Shown here piece after piece: positions 11,627 through 23,156 of a DNA stretch of 64,000 nucleotides. The stretch is from NCBI GenBank assembly GCA_013180625.2, contig SNVD02000390.1:1-64000 (forward strand), read 5' to 3'. The position numbers and the translations under genes were made by a program. Source of the DNA: Boswellia sacra (Eukaryota; Streptophyta; Magnoliopsida; Sapindales; Burseraceae). The notes under the pieces are model-generated. The model saw only the letters and a program-made list of their open reading frames with translations, ran no database searches and was not told where the DNA came from. Every line of letters begins with the position of its first letter. Position 1 is the first letter of the stretch.

Positions 11627-13421
11627 TGTTAGCCCTAAGGCCACATGATAATTTTGATGATAACAATACATATTGATTCATTGAGGGTTTATTAATATGT
11701 TTATTTATGTGCAAGCATAAGATCAATGAAATACTTGTAAAATCAAGAAAAGGATTATTATAATGAAGTATTGAAGCTAAGGACAAGACTACATGTTAAA
11801 TATACGAAAGTTTAAGAACAAGGTTTGACTCAAGGAATGTGACACATGAGCAATGTTCAACCAATTGATCATATATTTTCCTATAAAATCCAAATGACAT
11901 GATTCTTGAGCCTTTAGAAAGATTACTCAATTAATAACATTTTATATGTTTTAAAGAAATTCAAATTTCAAGTGAAAGGTTGTCCAAATCATCATGCTAG
12001 TTAAAGGACAAACAAAATCAACTGACATGAGCATCGAAAGCTATTTTCGACATATCTTGAGCTAGATATATCCAGTGACTTGATTTTGGAGGTGTTGGAA
12101 AGATGATTTAATGGAGCAAATTTCATATTTTTTTAAGAAATTCAAATTTCAAATGGAAGGCCGACATAATCATCATTCAAGTAGGTGGACTGACACAAGA
12201 AAGAAAAATCAATTGACATGAGCAGCAAATGGTCTTTTGTCCATATCTTGAGATAGAGGTATCCAAATGACTTGATTCTTAATATTTTACAAAGCATATT
12301 CAAATATATAGATCTTTTATGTTTTGAATAAATTCAAATTTCAAATGGAAGGCCGACATAATCATCATTCAAGCTGGTGGACTGACACAAGGAAGAAAAA
12401 TCAATTGACATGTGTTAGCCCTAAGGCTACATGATAATTTTGATGATAACAATACCTATTGATTAATTGAGATTTACTAACATGTTTATTTATGTGCAAG
12501 AGTAAGATCATTGAAATAATTTTAAAATCAAGAAGAAGCTTATTAAAATGAAGTGTTGAAGCTAAGAAGAAGACTACATGTTAAAGGCACCAAAGTTTAA
12601 GAACAAGGTTTTATTCAAGGAATGTGACACATGAGTAATGTTCAATCAATTGGTCATATATTTCTCTACAAATGTCCAAATGACGTGATTCTTGAGCCTT
12701 TGGAAAGATTACTCAATTTATAACATTTTATATGTTTTAAAGAAATTCAAATTTCAAGTGTAAGGTCGTCCAAATCATCATGCAAGTTGAAAGACAAATA
12801 GAAGCAGCTGACATGAGCACCGAATACTCTTTTGGACATATCTTGAGCTAGAAAAATCAAAATGAGTTGATTCTTGTGGCATTGGAAATGCGACTTAATT
12901 AAGCACATTTCATATGTTTTGAAGAAATTCAAATTTCAAATGGAAGGCCGACATAATTGACATGCAATTCGGTGGACTGACACAGAGAAGAAAAATCAAC
13001 TCACATGAGCACCGAATGGTTTTTTGGCCATATCTTAAGATAGAGATATTGAAATGCTTTGATTCTTAATGTTTTGGAAAGCTTATTCAAATATGAATAT
13101 CTTTCATTTTTTGAAGAAATTCCAATTTCAAACAGAAGGCTGACATAATACACATGAAAGTCGGTGGACCGACACATGGAAGAAAAATCAAGTCACATGA
13201 GCACCGAATGGTGTTTTGGCCATATCTTGAGATACAGATATCCAAATGACTTGGTTCTTGATGCGTTTGAAAGCTTATTCAAATGTGCAGATCTTTTATG
13301 TTTTACAGATTTTCAAATTTCGAACGAAACATTGACAAAAATGGTAGACAAGATTACGGTTTTTATGGTGGGCAGAAAATTTGGAGTTGGTGTCTTCACT
13401 TGTTAAGTTCATCTCATTTGC

Positions 13422-13429
13422 CTATAAAA
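13422..13429 (+). promoter_or_regulatory. TATA box of the solo copia LTR
   Basis: CTATAAAAGG sits downstream of the U3 repeats and upstream of the 65-bp repeat region. The same box is present at 14511 and 20826 in the two other plus-strand copies of this LTR. This fits the pol II promoter of the element. Confidence 0.65.
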
Positions 13430-13632
13430 GGAGCCCTTCTCCCATGCATTCAGCAAGAAAAAGAGAAAAGAATCCAGCAAGCCACAAATAAGAGAAATAT
13501 CAAGTAAAGAGCTTTTATATTCTTCATCTACTCTTTGAAGAGAGTTGTACTTTTATTGTAAACAATTTTCTTTGTTCTTGTATTGTGGTGAGAGTGAATT
13601 CTTCTTGTAAAGGATAGTTGTTATCCTTGAGA

Positions 13633-13954
13633 GAACTCTTGGTGTGTGTTATTAAGAGTTGAAGAAAGTTGCCTTGGTGAGGTTGTTCATCAAGAAGAAC
13701 TCTTGGTGTGGTGTTATCAAGAGTTGAAGGAAGTTGCCTTGGTGAGGTTGTTCATCAAGAAGAACTCTTGGTGTGGTGTTATCAAGAGTTGAAGAAAGTT
13801 TCCTTGGTGAGGTTGTTCATCAAGAAGAACTCTTGGTGTGGTGTTATCAAGGGTTGAAGAAAGTTGCCTTGGTGAGGTTGTTCATCAAGAAGAACTCTTG
13901 GTGTGGTGTTATTAAGAGTTGAAAGAAAAAGTCTTGGTGAGGTTGTTCATCAAG
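13633..13954 (+). repeat. 65-bp tandem repeat in copia LTR (about 5 copies)
   Basis: The unit begins GAACTCTTGGTGTGGTGTTA and ends GTTCATCAAGAA. Five nearly identical copies lie head to tail. The corresponding position holds about one copy in the 5' LTR of Copia-A (14710-14775) and about one and a half in its 3' LTR (21030-21130). The minus-strand solo LTR has more than four copies (49343-49638). Confidence 0.9.
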
Positions 13955-15106
13955 CAAGTTGTAAAGATTTCTACAACTTAATGGAAAGCTTAGCTCGTGG
14001 AGCTAGGAGCCCGTGGACGTAGGCAAGGTTTGCCGAACCACGTAAATTGAGTTTGCACTCTCTCTATCCCTTTCCTCTTTACATTTACTTGCACTTGTGA
14101 TTATTCATTATTATTATTCTTTTGATTGCATCTTTGATAAATTCCAATTTCATCTTCTTCACCTTTGTTCTTAAAGAAAGATTTAAATAATTTTGATCTT
14201 TCAAGAAAAGTTTTTTAAATCCGTTTTTATAAATAAAAACCCAATTCACCCCCCCTCTTGGGTTGCCATCCCTGGGTCAACAACATGAGCACCAAATGGT
14301 CTTTTCTTCATATCTTGGGATAGAGATATCCAAATGACTTGTTTCTTAATGCCTTGAAAAGCTTATTCAAATATGCAAATCTTTTCAGTTTCATAAATTT
14401 TCAAATTTCAAAAGGAACATGACAACAATGGCTGACAAAATTATGGTTTTTATTATGGGCAAAAAATTTGGAGTTGGTGTCTTCACTTGATTAAGTTCAT
14501 CTCATTTGCCTATAAAAGGTGTGCTTCTCCCATGCTTTCAACAAGAATCCATCAAGCAACAAATAAAAGAAATATAAAGTTTAGAGAGCTTTTTTATTCT
14601 TTATCACCTCTTTGAGGAGAGCTGTATTTATATTGTAAATAATTCTCTTTGTTCTTGCATTGTGGTGAGAGTGAGATCATTCTTATAAAGGATAATAGTT
14701 ATCCTTAAGAGAACTCTTGGTGTGGTGTTATCAAGGGTTGAAGAAAGAAGTCTTGGTGAGGTTGTTCATCAAGCAAGTTGCAAAGAATTCTAAAACTTCG
14801 TGGAAAGCCTAGCTTATGGAGGAGCTAGGAGCCCGTGGACATAGGCAAGGTTTGCCGAACCATGTAAATTAAGATTGCACTCTCTCTATCCCTATCATCT
14901 TTATATTTACTTGCATTTGTGATTGTTCATTATTGTTATTCTCTTGATTTGTATCTTAGATAACTTATATTTTCATCTTTTTCACCTTTATTCTCAAAGA
15001 AAGAGTGAACTAATTTTGATCTTTCAAGAAAAGTTTTATAAATCCGTTTTTATAAATAAAAATCCAATTCACCTCCCTTTTGGGTTGCCATATCTGGGTC
15101 AACAAG

Positions 15107-15114
15107 TGGTATCA
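15107..15114 (+). other. Primer binding site of Copia-A (initiator tRNA-Met type)
   Basis: TGGTATCA lies two bases after the LTR end, the core of the usual copia PBS complementary to initiator tRNA-Met. The bases that follow (AACATG) differ from the usual extension. Confidence 0.75.
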
Positions 15115-16080
15115 AACATGATGATATTGGTAACCCTTCTTCACCTATTATTGAAAATGTTTTGCTTGTTAATGGTTCGAAACATGATTTGATTAGCATT
15201 AGTCAATTGTGTAATAAGGGATATTTTGTTGCTTTTGAGCCTAATAGATGTGTGATTAAGGATGTTAGTAACAATAAGACATTATTTATTGGTAATAGAT
15301 GTGGTAATATTTATGCAATTGATATTGATATTAATGATCGTGTAGAAAAGTGTTTCATTGTTAATCATGATGCTTGGTTCTGGCATAGAAGATTAGGTGA
15401 TGCTAGCATGGACATAATTTAAAAAATTTATAAAATTGATTTAGTTGATTGTCTTCCAAGAATAAAATTTGAAAAGGATAAGATTTGTGATGCTTGTCAA
15501 TTTGAAAAATTTATTTCACAAATAAACCTCTGCAATTATTTCATTTGGATTTATTTGGACCATCAAGAACTCAAAGCCTTGATGGAAAGTATTATGTTTT
15601 CTTTATTGTAGATGATTATTCAAGATTCACTTGGGTGTTATTCTTGAAAACTAAAAATGATGGCCACACAAATTTTTTCAAAATTTGCAAAAAGAGTCAA
15701 AAATCGAAAAGGGAATTTTATTGTGTCCATTAGGAGTGATCATGGTGGTGAAGTAGATAATGTTGCATTTTAAAATCTTTGTGATGAAGATGGTTTTGAA
15801 CATAATTTTTCTGCACCTAGAACTCCACAACAAAATGGTGTTGTTAAGAGGAAAAATAGGATTACCAAGAAATGGTTAGGACCATGTTACTTGAAAATAA
15901 TTTGCCAAAATATTTTTAGGCCGAAGCTGTTAGTACCGCATGCTTTATAATAAATAGAGTCTATATTAGAGGTTTAATAAAGAAAACTCCTTATGAAGTT
16001 TGGAAAGGAAGAAAACCCAACATTGGGTTTTTTAAAGTTTTGGATGTAAAAGTTTTATTTTAAACACCAAGGATAACCTT
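15115..16080 (+). pseudogene. Copia integrase with pre-integrase domain, broken
   Basis: Integrase inserts the cDNA into the host genome. The PBS is followed at once by the pre-integrase region (NPSSPIIENVLLVNGSKHDL, WFWHRRLGDASMD), so gag and protease are deleted. The catalytic core shows the first Asp (LHLDLFGPS, near 15540), the second Asp (IRSDHGGEV, near 15733) and QQNGVVKRKN near 15835. In that last motif the family's catalytic Glu (VVERKN) is Lys. Several stops and frame changes interrupt it, including a stop after MDII at 15420. Confidence 0.85.
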
Positions 16081-18008
16081 GAAATATTTGATGTAAAAGC
16101 CGATGTTGGAATTTTTGTTAGCTACTCCAACCATAGTAAAGCATATAGAGTTTTCTAACAAAAAGACTCTTACTATTGAAGAATCTATGGATGTTGAATT
16201 TGATAAAATTAATGTGATTTCTTCAAAGAATTTAGATGATGATATTGTTGAGGTAGAAAGGCAAATCAAGGAATTAAGGCTTGATGAAAAGAGCCAAGAT
16301 GAATTACAACTTCAACAAGAAAAGCTTGAGGAAGTAAATGATTCTTCCCAAGAATTACCAAAGGAATGGATGTATGCAAAAGCTCACTTAAAGATCTCAT
16401 TATTGGCGAACCATCATAAGGTATGTGAACTAGATCTTCTTTTATGAACTTTTGTAATCATTTTGCATTTGTCCCTCAATTTGAACCAAGATCTTTTAAA
16501 GAAGTTGAAAATGACAAAAATTGGATTTTGGCTGTGCAAGAAGAATTGAATCAATTTGAGAGAAATCAAGTTTAGGAATTAGTCCCTAGACTCAAAAATC
16601 ATTCTATTATAGGCATTAAATGGGTTTTTAGAGATAAAGTATATGAAAATGGCACCATTATTAGAAACAAAGCTAGAATTGTTGCTCAAGGATACAATCA
16701 AGAATAAGGTATTGATTATGAGGAAACCTTTGCACCGGTTGCCAGCTTATAATCCATTAGAATGTTGTGTGCATTTACATGTTATAAAAATTTTATATTA
16801 TATCAAATGTATGTCAAAAGTGCATTTTTAAATGGTTACATTGTGGAGGATGTATATGTAGAGCAACCTCTTGGTTTTCAAAATCATGATTTTCAAAACC
16901 ATGTTTTCAAACTCAAAAAGGCACTTTACAGCTTGAAACAAGCACCAAGAGCATGGTATGACAGATTGAGCAAATTTCTCATTGATAATGGTTTTGAAAT
17001 GAAAAAAGTTGATACTACTCTTTTTGTTAAAACCAAAAATGATGATTTATTAATTGTTCAAATCTATGTTGATGATATTATATTCGGTGCTGCTAATGTT
17101 TCTATGTGTGAGGAATTTTCCAAGTGCATGCAACAAGAATTTGAAATGAGCTTAATGGGAGAACTAAATTTCTTCCTTGGACTTCAAATCATGCAATCAA
17201 TAGATGGGATCTTCATAAATCAAGCCAAATACACAAGAGATCTTCTCAAGAGGTTTGGCATGGATAATTCAAGAACATATAACACATCGATGGGTACCTT
17301 AACCAAGCTTAACAAAGATGAGAAACGAAAAGATGTTGAGGTAACAAAATATCGAGGTATGGTTGGCTCTCTTTTGTATTTAACTACAGTAGACTCGATA
17401 TTATGTTTAGTGTATGTATGTGTGCTAGATTTCAATCTTGTCCAAAGGAATCTTACCTTAAGGCTGTCAAGAGGATATTTAGATATCTTATTGGAACCAT
17501 AAATCTAGGTCTTTGGTATCCTAAGTGTGATAATTTTGATCTAATTAGTTATTCCGATATGGACTTTGCTAGAAGTCTTCTTGATAGAAAGAGCACTAGT
17601 GGCTCTTGCCATTTTCTAGGACATGCATTAGTCTCATGGTTTAGTAGGAAACAAAATTCTGTTGCCTTATCAACCGAGGAAGCCAAGCATATTGCAGTAG
17701 GAAGTTGTTGTGCACAAGCTCTTTGAATGAAACAAATTTTAAAAGATTATGGTGTGGTATTTGATCATATTCCTATCAAATGTGACAATGCAAGTGCCAT
17801 CAACATTTCAAAAAATCCCATACAACACTCTAGGACTAAGCATATAGAGATTAGACATCATTTTATTAGAGATCATATGCAAAATGGTAATATTTCTTTA
17901 GAATTTGTTCCTACCGATAAACAATTAGCCGATATTTTTACTAAACCCCTTAGTCAAGATAGATTTTGCATAATTAGAAGAGAATTACGCATATTGGATA
18001 TGTCTTAA
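16081..18008 (+). pseudogene. Copia reverse transcriptase and RNase H, broken
   Basis: A linker (16103-16447) leads into the RT: IGIKWVF, NKARIVAQGYNQE, FLNGYIVEDVYVEQPLGF, ALYSLKQAPRAWYDRL and an intact YVDDIIFG box near 17070. RNase H follows from about 17403 (YSDMDFAR, STSGSCHFLG, SWFSRKQNSVALSTEEAKH) and ends with IRHHFIRDHMQNGNISLEFV and DIFTKPLS at 18008. Stops at about 16575, 16708, 16750 and 17724 and a frame change near 17400 disable it. The RNase H motif STxEAE reads STEEAK. Confidence 0.88.
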
Positions 18009-18243
18009 TTTTACTTTTATTTGATAATCTTTGAATGGTAGCATATGTTAAGGGGGAGAATATATTTAGGGGGAGTAGTTAATTTGATTACATATTTTTG
18101 ATAATAACAAAAGGAGGGAGAAATGGTTGATTGCTTATATTTATAACAATTACTTTCTTTTTGCTTATCCTTGATTTTCGATTTTTTTTTTTCATTCTTG
18201 ATTTTAGATATTATTTTAAAGCAATCAACGGTTTGTCATCATC
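18009..18243 (+). other. 3' untranslated region of Copia-A
   Basis: AT- and purine-rich sequence between the pol stop and the polypurine tract, including two GGGGGAG stretches near 18050 and 18070. No coding sequence is visible. Confidence 0.6.
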
Positions 18244-18257
18244 AAAAAGGGGGAGAT
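18244..18257 (+). other. Polypurine tract of Copia-A
   Basis: AAAAAGGGGGAGAT lies immediately upstream of the 3' LTR start TGTTAGCC, the expected place for the plus-strand primer. Confidence 0.85.
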
Positions 18258-21200
18258 TGTTAGCCCTAAGGCTATATGATAATTTTGATGATAACAATAC
18301 ACATTGATTCATTGACGGTTTACTAATATGTTTATTCATGTGCAAGAATAAGATCAATGAAATACTTGTAAAGTCAAGAAAAGGCTTATTAAAATGAAGT
18401 GTTGAAGCTAAGGACAAGACTACATGTTAAAGACACCAAAGTTTAAGAACAAGGTTTGACTCAAGGAATTTGACACATGAGCAATGTTCAATCAATTGGT
18501 CATATATATCTTTATAAAAATCCAAATGACATGATTCTTGAGCCTTTAGAAAGCTTACTCAATTAATAACATTTTATATGCTCTAAAGAAATTCAAATTT
18601 CAAGTGAAAGGCTGTCCAAATCATCATGCAAGTTAAAGGACAAATAAAATCCGCTGACATAAGCACTGAATGCTATTTTGGATATATCTTGAGCTAGATA
18701 TATCCAAGTGACTTGATTCTTAAGGCGTTGGAATGATGATTTAATGGAGCACATTTCATATTTTTTGAAGAAATTCAATTTCAAATGGAAGGCCAACATA
18801 ATGATCATTCAAGTCAGTGGATTGACAGAAGGAAGAAAAATCAATTGACATGAGCACCAAATGGTCTATTGCCATATCTTGAGATAGAAATATCTAAATG
18901 ACTTGATTCTTAATGTTTTAAAAAGCTTATTCAAATATGCAGATCTTTTATGTTTTGAAGAAATTCAAATTTGGTGAACACTTAAATATGTATGTTTAAT
19001 AAGAGCTTAATTCATCATATTGCATTAATAGTGTCATTAAATTCCTCAACTTAAGCATATTTGTAGTCTTTGCATCTTTGGAATTAACTTCCTCTTAATT
19101 TTGGTTTTGTTATAGGTTCGGTAAAATGGGCATAACTCTCTATTTATAGATCAGAATAGTGCAAATCTTAATGTTTTGGAAACCTGATTAAATTATCTAC
19201 AAGATTATATTTCAGAAGCATCATCAAATTCGGGCTCTTAGTGGACCAAAAATAGGATTAAAGTGAACCTATCTGCAGTTTCGACCCAGCCTGACCATGC
19301 CTCATTATTTTGATCATATCTCTCAAAATACCTATCCAAATCATATGAATCAAGATGTTCTAGAAAGATGAGAGAAATATCTACGACTTTCATGAAGACA
19401 TGTGATTAAAATTCACAATAATTCAAGGTCAAAATCGGTGGTCAAAGTTGGTTCACCTAATTACCCCAATTGTCAAAGTTGGTGCATCTAATATTTGACA
19501 ATTATTCCTTTGTAATTTGACAAGTTTGCCCCTGAATGTATCTATAAATAGAGGTGCCTTATGACCCATTGGGGCATCTTGGCCTTAGCTGGGATCTTGT
19601 ATTGTGTTTCTCTCTTGTGTTTTTATGCTGTTAATAAATCTTCTTTTTCTTGCAATTTGTTTCCTTTCTTTTATAATGTCTTTCTAATTTCTTTCTTGCT
19701 AAGGTGAAAGGGTGAAACCCTTGATATGGGAGTAAGGATTCTCTAACCCTTAATATGTGCTTAATAATCATTATCTTATGTTGTTTATATGATTTATATT
19801 TATTTTCTTAATCAATCTTGACACCACTCATAAAGTGGAGGTCTTGATCCATTGTAGACAATCCTTGGCACATCAAATGCTTAGATCCTTTCTAGATGTC
19901 GTATGGTTCTTCCTTACCGACACGAATCTAGTTAGAAACCTTGATTTGTTGTCGACATATGGAGATTAGCACATTGGATGCTTGAACCCATTTACAAGAA
20001 GTGGTATAAATATTGGTAACGAAGCAAATATAATTCATATAACTAAAACGGGTTGTTTATCCTTATTTGAAATATGAAGGGCAGATCCCCTAACCTTAGC
20101 TTTCATTATTATTGTGTTGATTTCTCTTGTGTGATTCTCATTTGTTGTTTACGAACTTGTTCTTACTTATATTTGTTGATATTATCTTGTCATCTCTTTG
20201 AATCATCCATATCATATTTGCTTAGCTTATAATTCGTAGCGCTAAAATCCCTTTCCTCGTTGATCGACTCCGGTCTCACCGGGTTTATTACTTCGACACT
20301 CCTATACTTGGGAGACAATTCTTTTTCGGATGTGTCAAAATTTCAAATGAAAGGCTGACATAATGATCATTCAAGCCGGTGGATTGACACATGGAAGAAA
20401 AATCAACTGGCATGAACACCAAATGGTCTGTTGCCATATCTTGAGATATAAATATCTAAATGACTTGATTCTTAATGTTTTAGAAAGCTTATTCAAATAT
20501 GCAGATCTTTTATGTTTTGAAGAAATTTAAATTTCAAATGGAAGGCTGACATAATCATCATTCAAATCGATGGACTGACACAAGGAAGAAAAATCAACTG
20601 ACATGAGCACCGAATGGTATTTTCTTCATATCTTGAGATAGAGAAATCCAAATGACTTGATTAATGCATTGGAAAGCTTATTCGAATATGCAGATCTTTT
20701 ATGTTTCACAGATTTTCAAATTTCAAACAGAACATTGACCAAAATTACTGACAAAATTATGGTTTTTATGGTGGGCAGAAAATTTGGAGTTGTTGTCTTC
20801 ACTTGATTAAGTTCATCTCATTTGTCTATAAAAGGAGCCCTTCTCCTATGCATTTAACAAGAATCCATCAAGCAACAAATAAGAGAAATATCAAGTTTAT
20901 AGAGCTTTTATATTCTTTATCCACTCTTTGAGGAGAGTTGTACTTTTTCTGTAAATAATTCTCTTTGTTCTTGCATTATGGTGAGAGTGAGATCATTCTT
21001 GTGAAGGATAATAGTTATCCTTAAGAGAACTCTTGGTGTGGTGTTATCAAGAGTTAAACAATTGAGAGAACTCTTGGTGTGGTGTTATCAAGGGTTTAAA
21101 GAAAAAGTCTTGGTGAGGTTGTTCATTAAGCAAGTGGTAAAGAATTCTACAACTTAATGGAAAGCCTAGCTTGTGGTGGAGCTAGGAGCCTGTGGACGTA

Positions 21201-21462
21201 GGCAATGTTTGCCGAACCATGTGAATTGCGATTACACTCACTCTATCCCTATCCTCTTTATATTTATTTAACACTTGTGACTGTTAATTATTGTTATTCT
21301 CTTGATTGCATCTTAAATAACTTATAATTTCATCTTCATCACCTTTATTCTCAAAGAAAAGAGTGAACTAATTTTGAATTTTCAAGAAAAGATTTATAAA
21401 TCCGTTTTTATAAATAAAAACCCGATTCACCCCTCTCTTGGTTTACCATACCTGGGTCAACA
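18258..21462 (+). repeat. 3' LTR of Copia-A, interrupted
   Basis: It starts TGTTAGCCCTAAGG after the polypurine tract and ends CTGGGTCAACA, followed by the CTTCC target duplication. It is split by a solo Athila-type LTR at 18972-20337. Without that insert and its duplicated 5 bp it is about 1834 bp, longer than the remaining 5' LTR because it keeps more U3 repeat blocks. Confidence 0.9.
18972..20337 (+). mobile_element. Solo Athila-type LTR (1366 bp) nested in the 3' LTR of Copia-A
   Basis: It starts TGGTGAACACTTAAATATG and ends GGATGTGTCA. The flanks AAATT (18967-18971) and AAATT (20338-20342) are a perfect 5-bp target duplication. It aligns closely with the LTRs of Athila-A. There is no PBS after it, so it is a solo LTR. 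Confidence 0.93.
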
Positions 21463-22003
21463 CTTCCAAGCTTACTCTATTGAGGTAAAACAAATCAACC
21501 AATGCAAACTATACTGGGCAAACCTGATTTATCAGGGAGGATGGTCAAATGGCCTATTGAATTAAGCCAATTTGATATTTTTTTTAAACCCAAAAAAGCT
21601 GTCAAGGCTCAAGTCATTGTTGATTTTATAGCAGACTTCACTTACCTAATTGTTGACGCAAAGGGTGTTTGTGCTCAAGCTCCCAACGAGGCAGAATAGG
21701 TGAACCTTGCAGAAAAACTTAAAGTCATTTAGGATTGAATTCCATGCACCAGAATGGAATATAAGGGTGGATGGAAGTAGCCACGAAAAAGAAAGTGGAG
21801 TTGGCATAGTATTCCAAGGCCCAAATGGAGAAGATTTGGAGTATGCATTGAAATTCAAATTTTTGGCCTCAAATAACCAGGCAAAATATGAACTTGTGAT
21901 AGCTAGTATAAAAATTGCCAGAGTATTGAGAAAAGAAAACTTGGCGATTAAAAATGACTTACAGTTGGTAGTCAACCAAGTTAATGAAAGCATTCAAGGT
22001 TAG
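21463..22003 (+). pseudogene. Tat-A RNase H and archaeal-type second RNase H, fragment
   Basis: The sequence directly after Copia-A continues the interrupted Tat-A pol: LSGRMVKWPIELSQFDI and QVIVDFIADF match the end of the first RNase H region of Tat-B. The next frame (from 21707) reads WNIRVDGSSHEKESGVGIV, AKYELVIASIKIA and LQLVVNQVN, the second RNase H typical of Tat elements. Catalytic Asp (RVDG) and Glu (KYEL) are recognisable, while the HSDSQ motif has become KNDLQ. Stops and frame changes make it non-functional. Confidence 0.8.
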
Positions 22004-22077
22004 AGATGACTGATGGCTCTATATTCGAAACAAGCGAATGAGGGTATGAAATAGTTCAAAAAAGTTACAGTTGAACA

Positions 22078-22190
22078 GGTTCTGAGATTTGGGGCTTATA
22101 AGTTCCTCCATATGGATGGTACAAAGGTGAAGCAACCTTGGAACACAGAGCATTTCATGAAATATTACCACTAACAAGCGATGTACTCTA
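22078..22190 (+). pseudogene. Tat-A integrase C-terminal tail
   Basis: The plus strand reads GAYKFLHMDGTKVKQPWNTEHFMKYYH and then stops. This corresponds to GTYRLVTMDGRLLRHPWNVEHLKKYY at the end of the Tat-B integrase (47575-47660). Because the second RNase H ends near 22003, about 1 kb of integrase has been lost between them. Confidence 0.75.
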
Positions 22191-22387
22191 AGATGTTCAT
22201 ACTTTGAAGACGAAATTTTATTTCAATGAAAGTGATGGTGGCAACTTCACTTAAGTTTCACATGTTCTTTGTTACAATCCTTTTTCACATCTTTACAATT
22301 TGTTTACAGTCCATACAATCCAGACAAAATACAGACAAGAAATTCATTTGCAATCCATTTATTACATTTTAGTTATAAAGATACAGC

Positions 22388-22650
22388 TTCATCAGCAACA
22401 TCATAAACCCTATATATTATGGCTTCACTAGCAAAGCCTTAAACTATGAAAAATGGCTTCACGTGCAAAGCCTTAAAATCTGAAAGTGGCTTCACTAGCA
22501 AAGCCTTAAACTATGAAAAATGGCTTCCCCTGCGAAGCCTTAAACTTTGAAGAATGGCTTCACCCAAAAAGCCTTAAATTTTAAAAAATATGGCCCCACC
22601 AGCAAGGCCTTAAACTTTGAAAATTATAGTCTCATTAACAAGACTCCTCG
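22388..22650. repeat. 34-bp tandem array in the Tat-A 3' region (about 6-7 copies)
   Basis: Imperfect head-to-tail units have the core ATGGCTTCACTAGCAAAGCC followed by TTAAACTATGAAAA. The copies differ by several bases each. Tandem arrays in the 3' untranslated region are a known feature of Tat/Ogre elements. Confidence 0.85.
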
Positions 22651-23156
22651 GAAATAAAATTTTATCACATAGAGAGAATCATAAATATCATTGAATGATA
22701 GATTCACATGAAGCTTAAAACTAAAAAATTATAAATTCATAAAAGATAGATTAAAAGATCAAGGCTTGTGTCGCATCGAGTTGCTACAAGAATAGTTCCA
22801 CTACTCTACAAGTGCTCCCAATCCACAAATTACAGTTAGAATACAAACAACAAGAGTAATGTGAATCAAAACAAGAATGATATACAAAACTCTAAACTTT
22901 TTACCCAAATCCATCACAAAACATAATATATCTGCTGTTGCAGACATCTGACAATATGAGGTATTTTCATTGATAGTTGTTTATTTACAAGAGTTACAAT
23001 GATAAAAGTTACATTGTCATTGATAGTTATTTAGGCCCTTACTCAAGCAACCTAGTTCTTCCCTTTGTGAATGAGTATTGTACCATTTTGAGCACAAAAG
23101 CGAAGCACCTAGGGATCAATTTTATCTTACTCACCATCAGAAAGAAGGATAGTCTC
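22651..23156. other. Non-coding stretch of Tat-A
   Basis: AT-rich sequence between the 34-bp array and the end of the antisense ORF. I see no gene in it. Confidence 0.5.

Larger units (their letters stand above)
12413..14282 (+). mobile_element. Solo copia LTR (1870 bp) nested in the 5' LTR of Copia-A
   Basis: It starts TGTTAGCCCTAAGGC and ends CTGGGTCAACA. The flanks ACATG (12408-12412) and ACATG (14283-14287) are a perfect 5-bp target duplication, so this is an independent insertion later reduced to a solo LTR by intra-element LTR recombination. It belongs to the same family as the LTR it interrupts. Its U3 holds three to four about 182-192 bp tandem blocks and its R/U5 region holds five copies of a 65-bp repeat. 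Confidence 0.93.
11627..15104 (+). repeat. 5' LTR of Copia-A, interrupted
   Basis: The LTR consists of 11627-12412 and 14288-15104 (about 1.6 kb together), split by a solo LTR at 12413-14282. It starts TGTTAGCCC and ends GGGTCAACA. The U3 contains about 190-bp imperfect tandem blocks, each with a TTCAAATTTCAAATGGAAGG core. A TATAAAAGG box lies at 14511-14519. Confidence 0.9.
11627..21462 (+). mobile_element. Copia-A: Ty1/copia element with two nested solo LTRs
   Basis: The termini are TGTTAGCCCTAAGG and CTGGGTCAACA. The 5-bp flanks CTTCC (11622-11626) and CTTCC (21463-21467) form a perfect target duplication. The order of integrase, RT and RNase H is the Ty1/copia order. Gag and protease are missing. 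The 5' LTR is interrupted by a solo LTR of the same family and the 3' LTR by a solo Athila-type LTR. The lineage (SIRE-like or Tork-like) cannot be fixed by eye. The element is inserted in the Tat-A RNase H region. Confidence 0.92.

Noticed and set aside
13164..13507. Two short open frames inside the copia LTR
   Set aside because: They overlap the U3 repeats and the TATA box, are not shared in frame by the other LTR copies and have no domain.
22388..22650. CRISPR-like array
   Set aside because: The 34-bp units are contiguous, without unique spacers, and lie in a plant retrotransposon 3' region.
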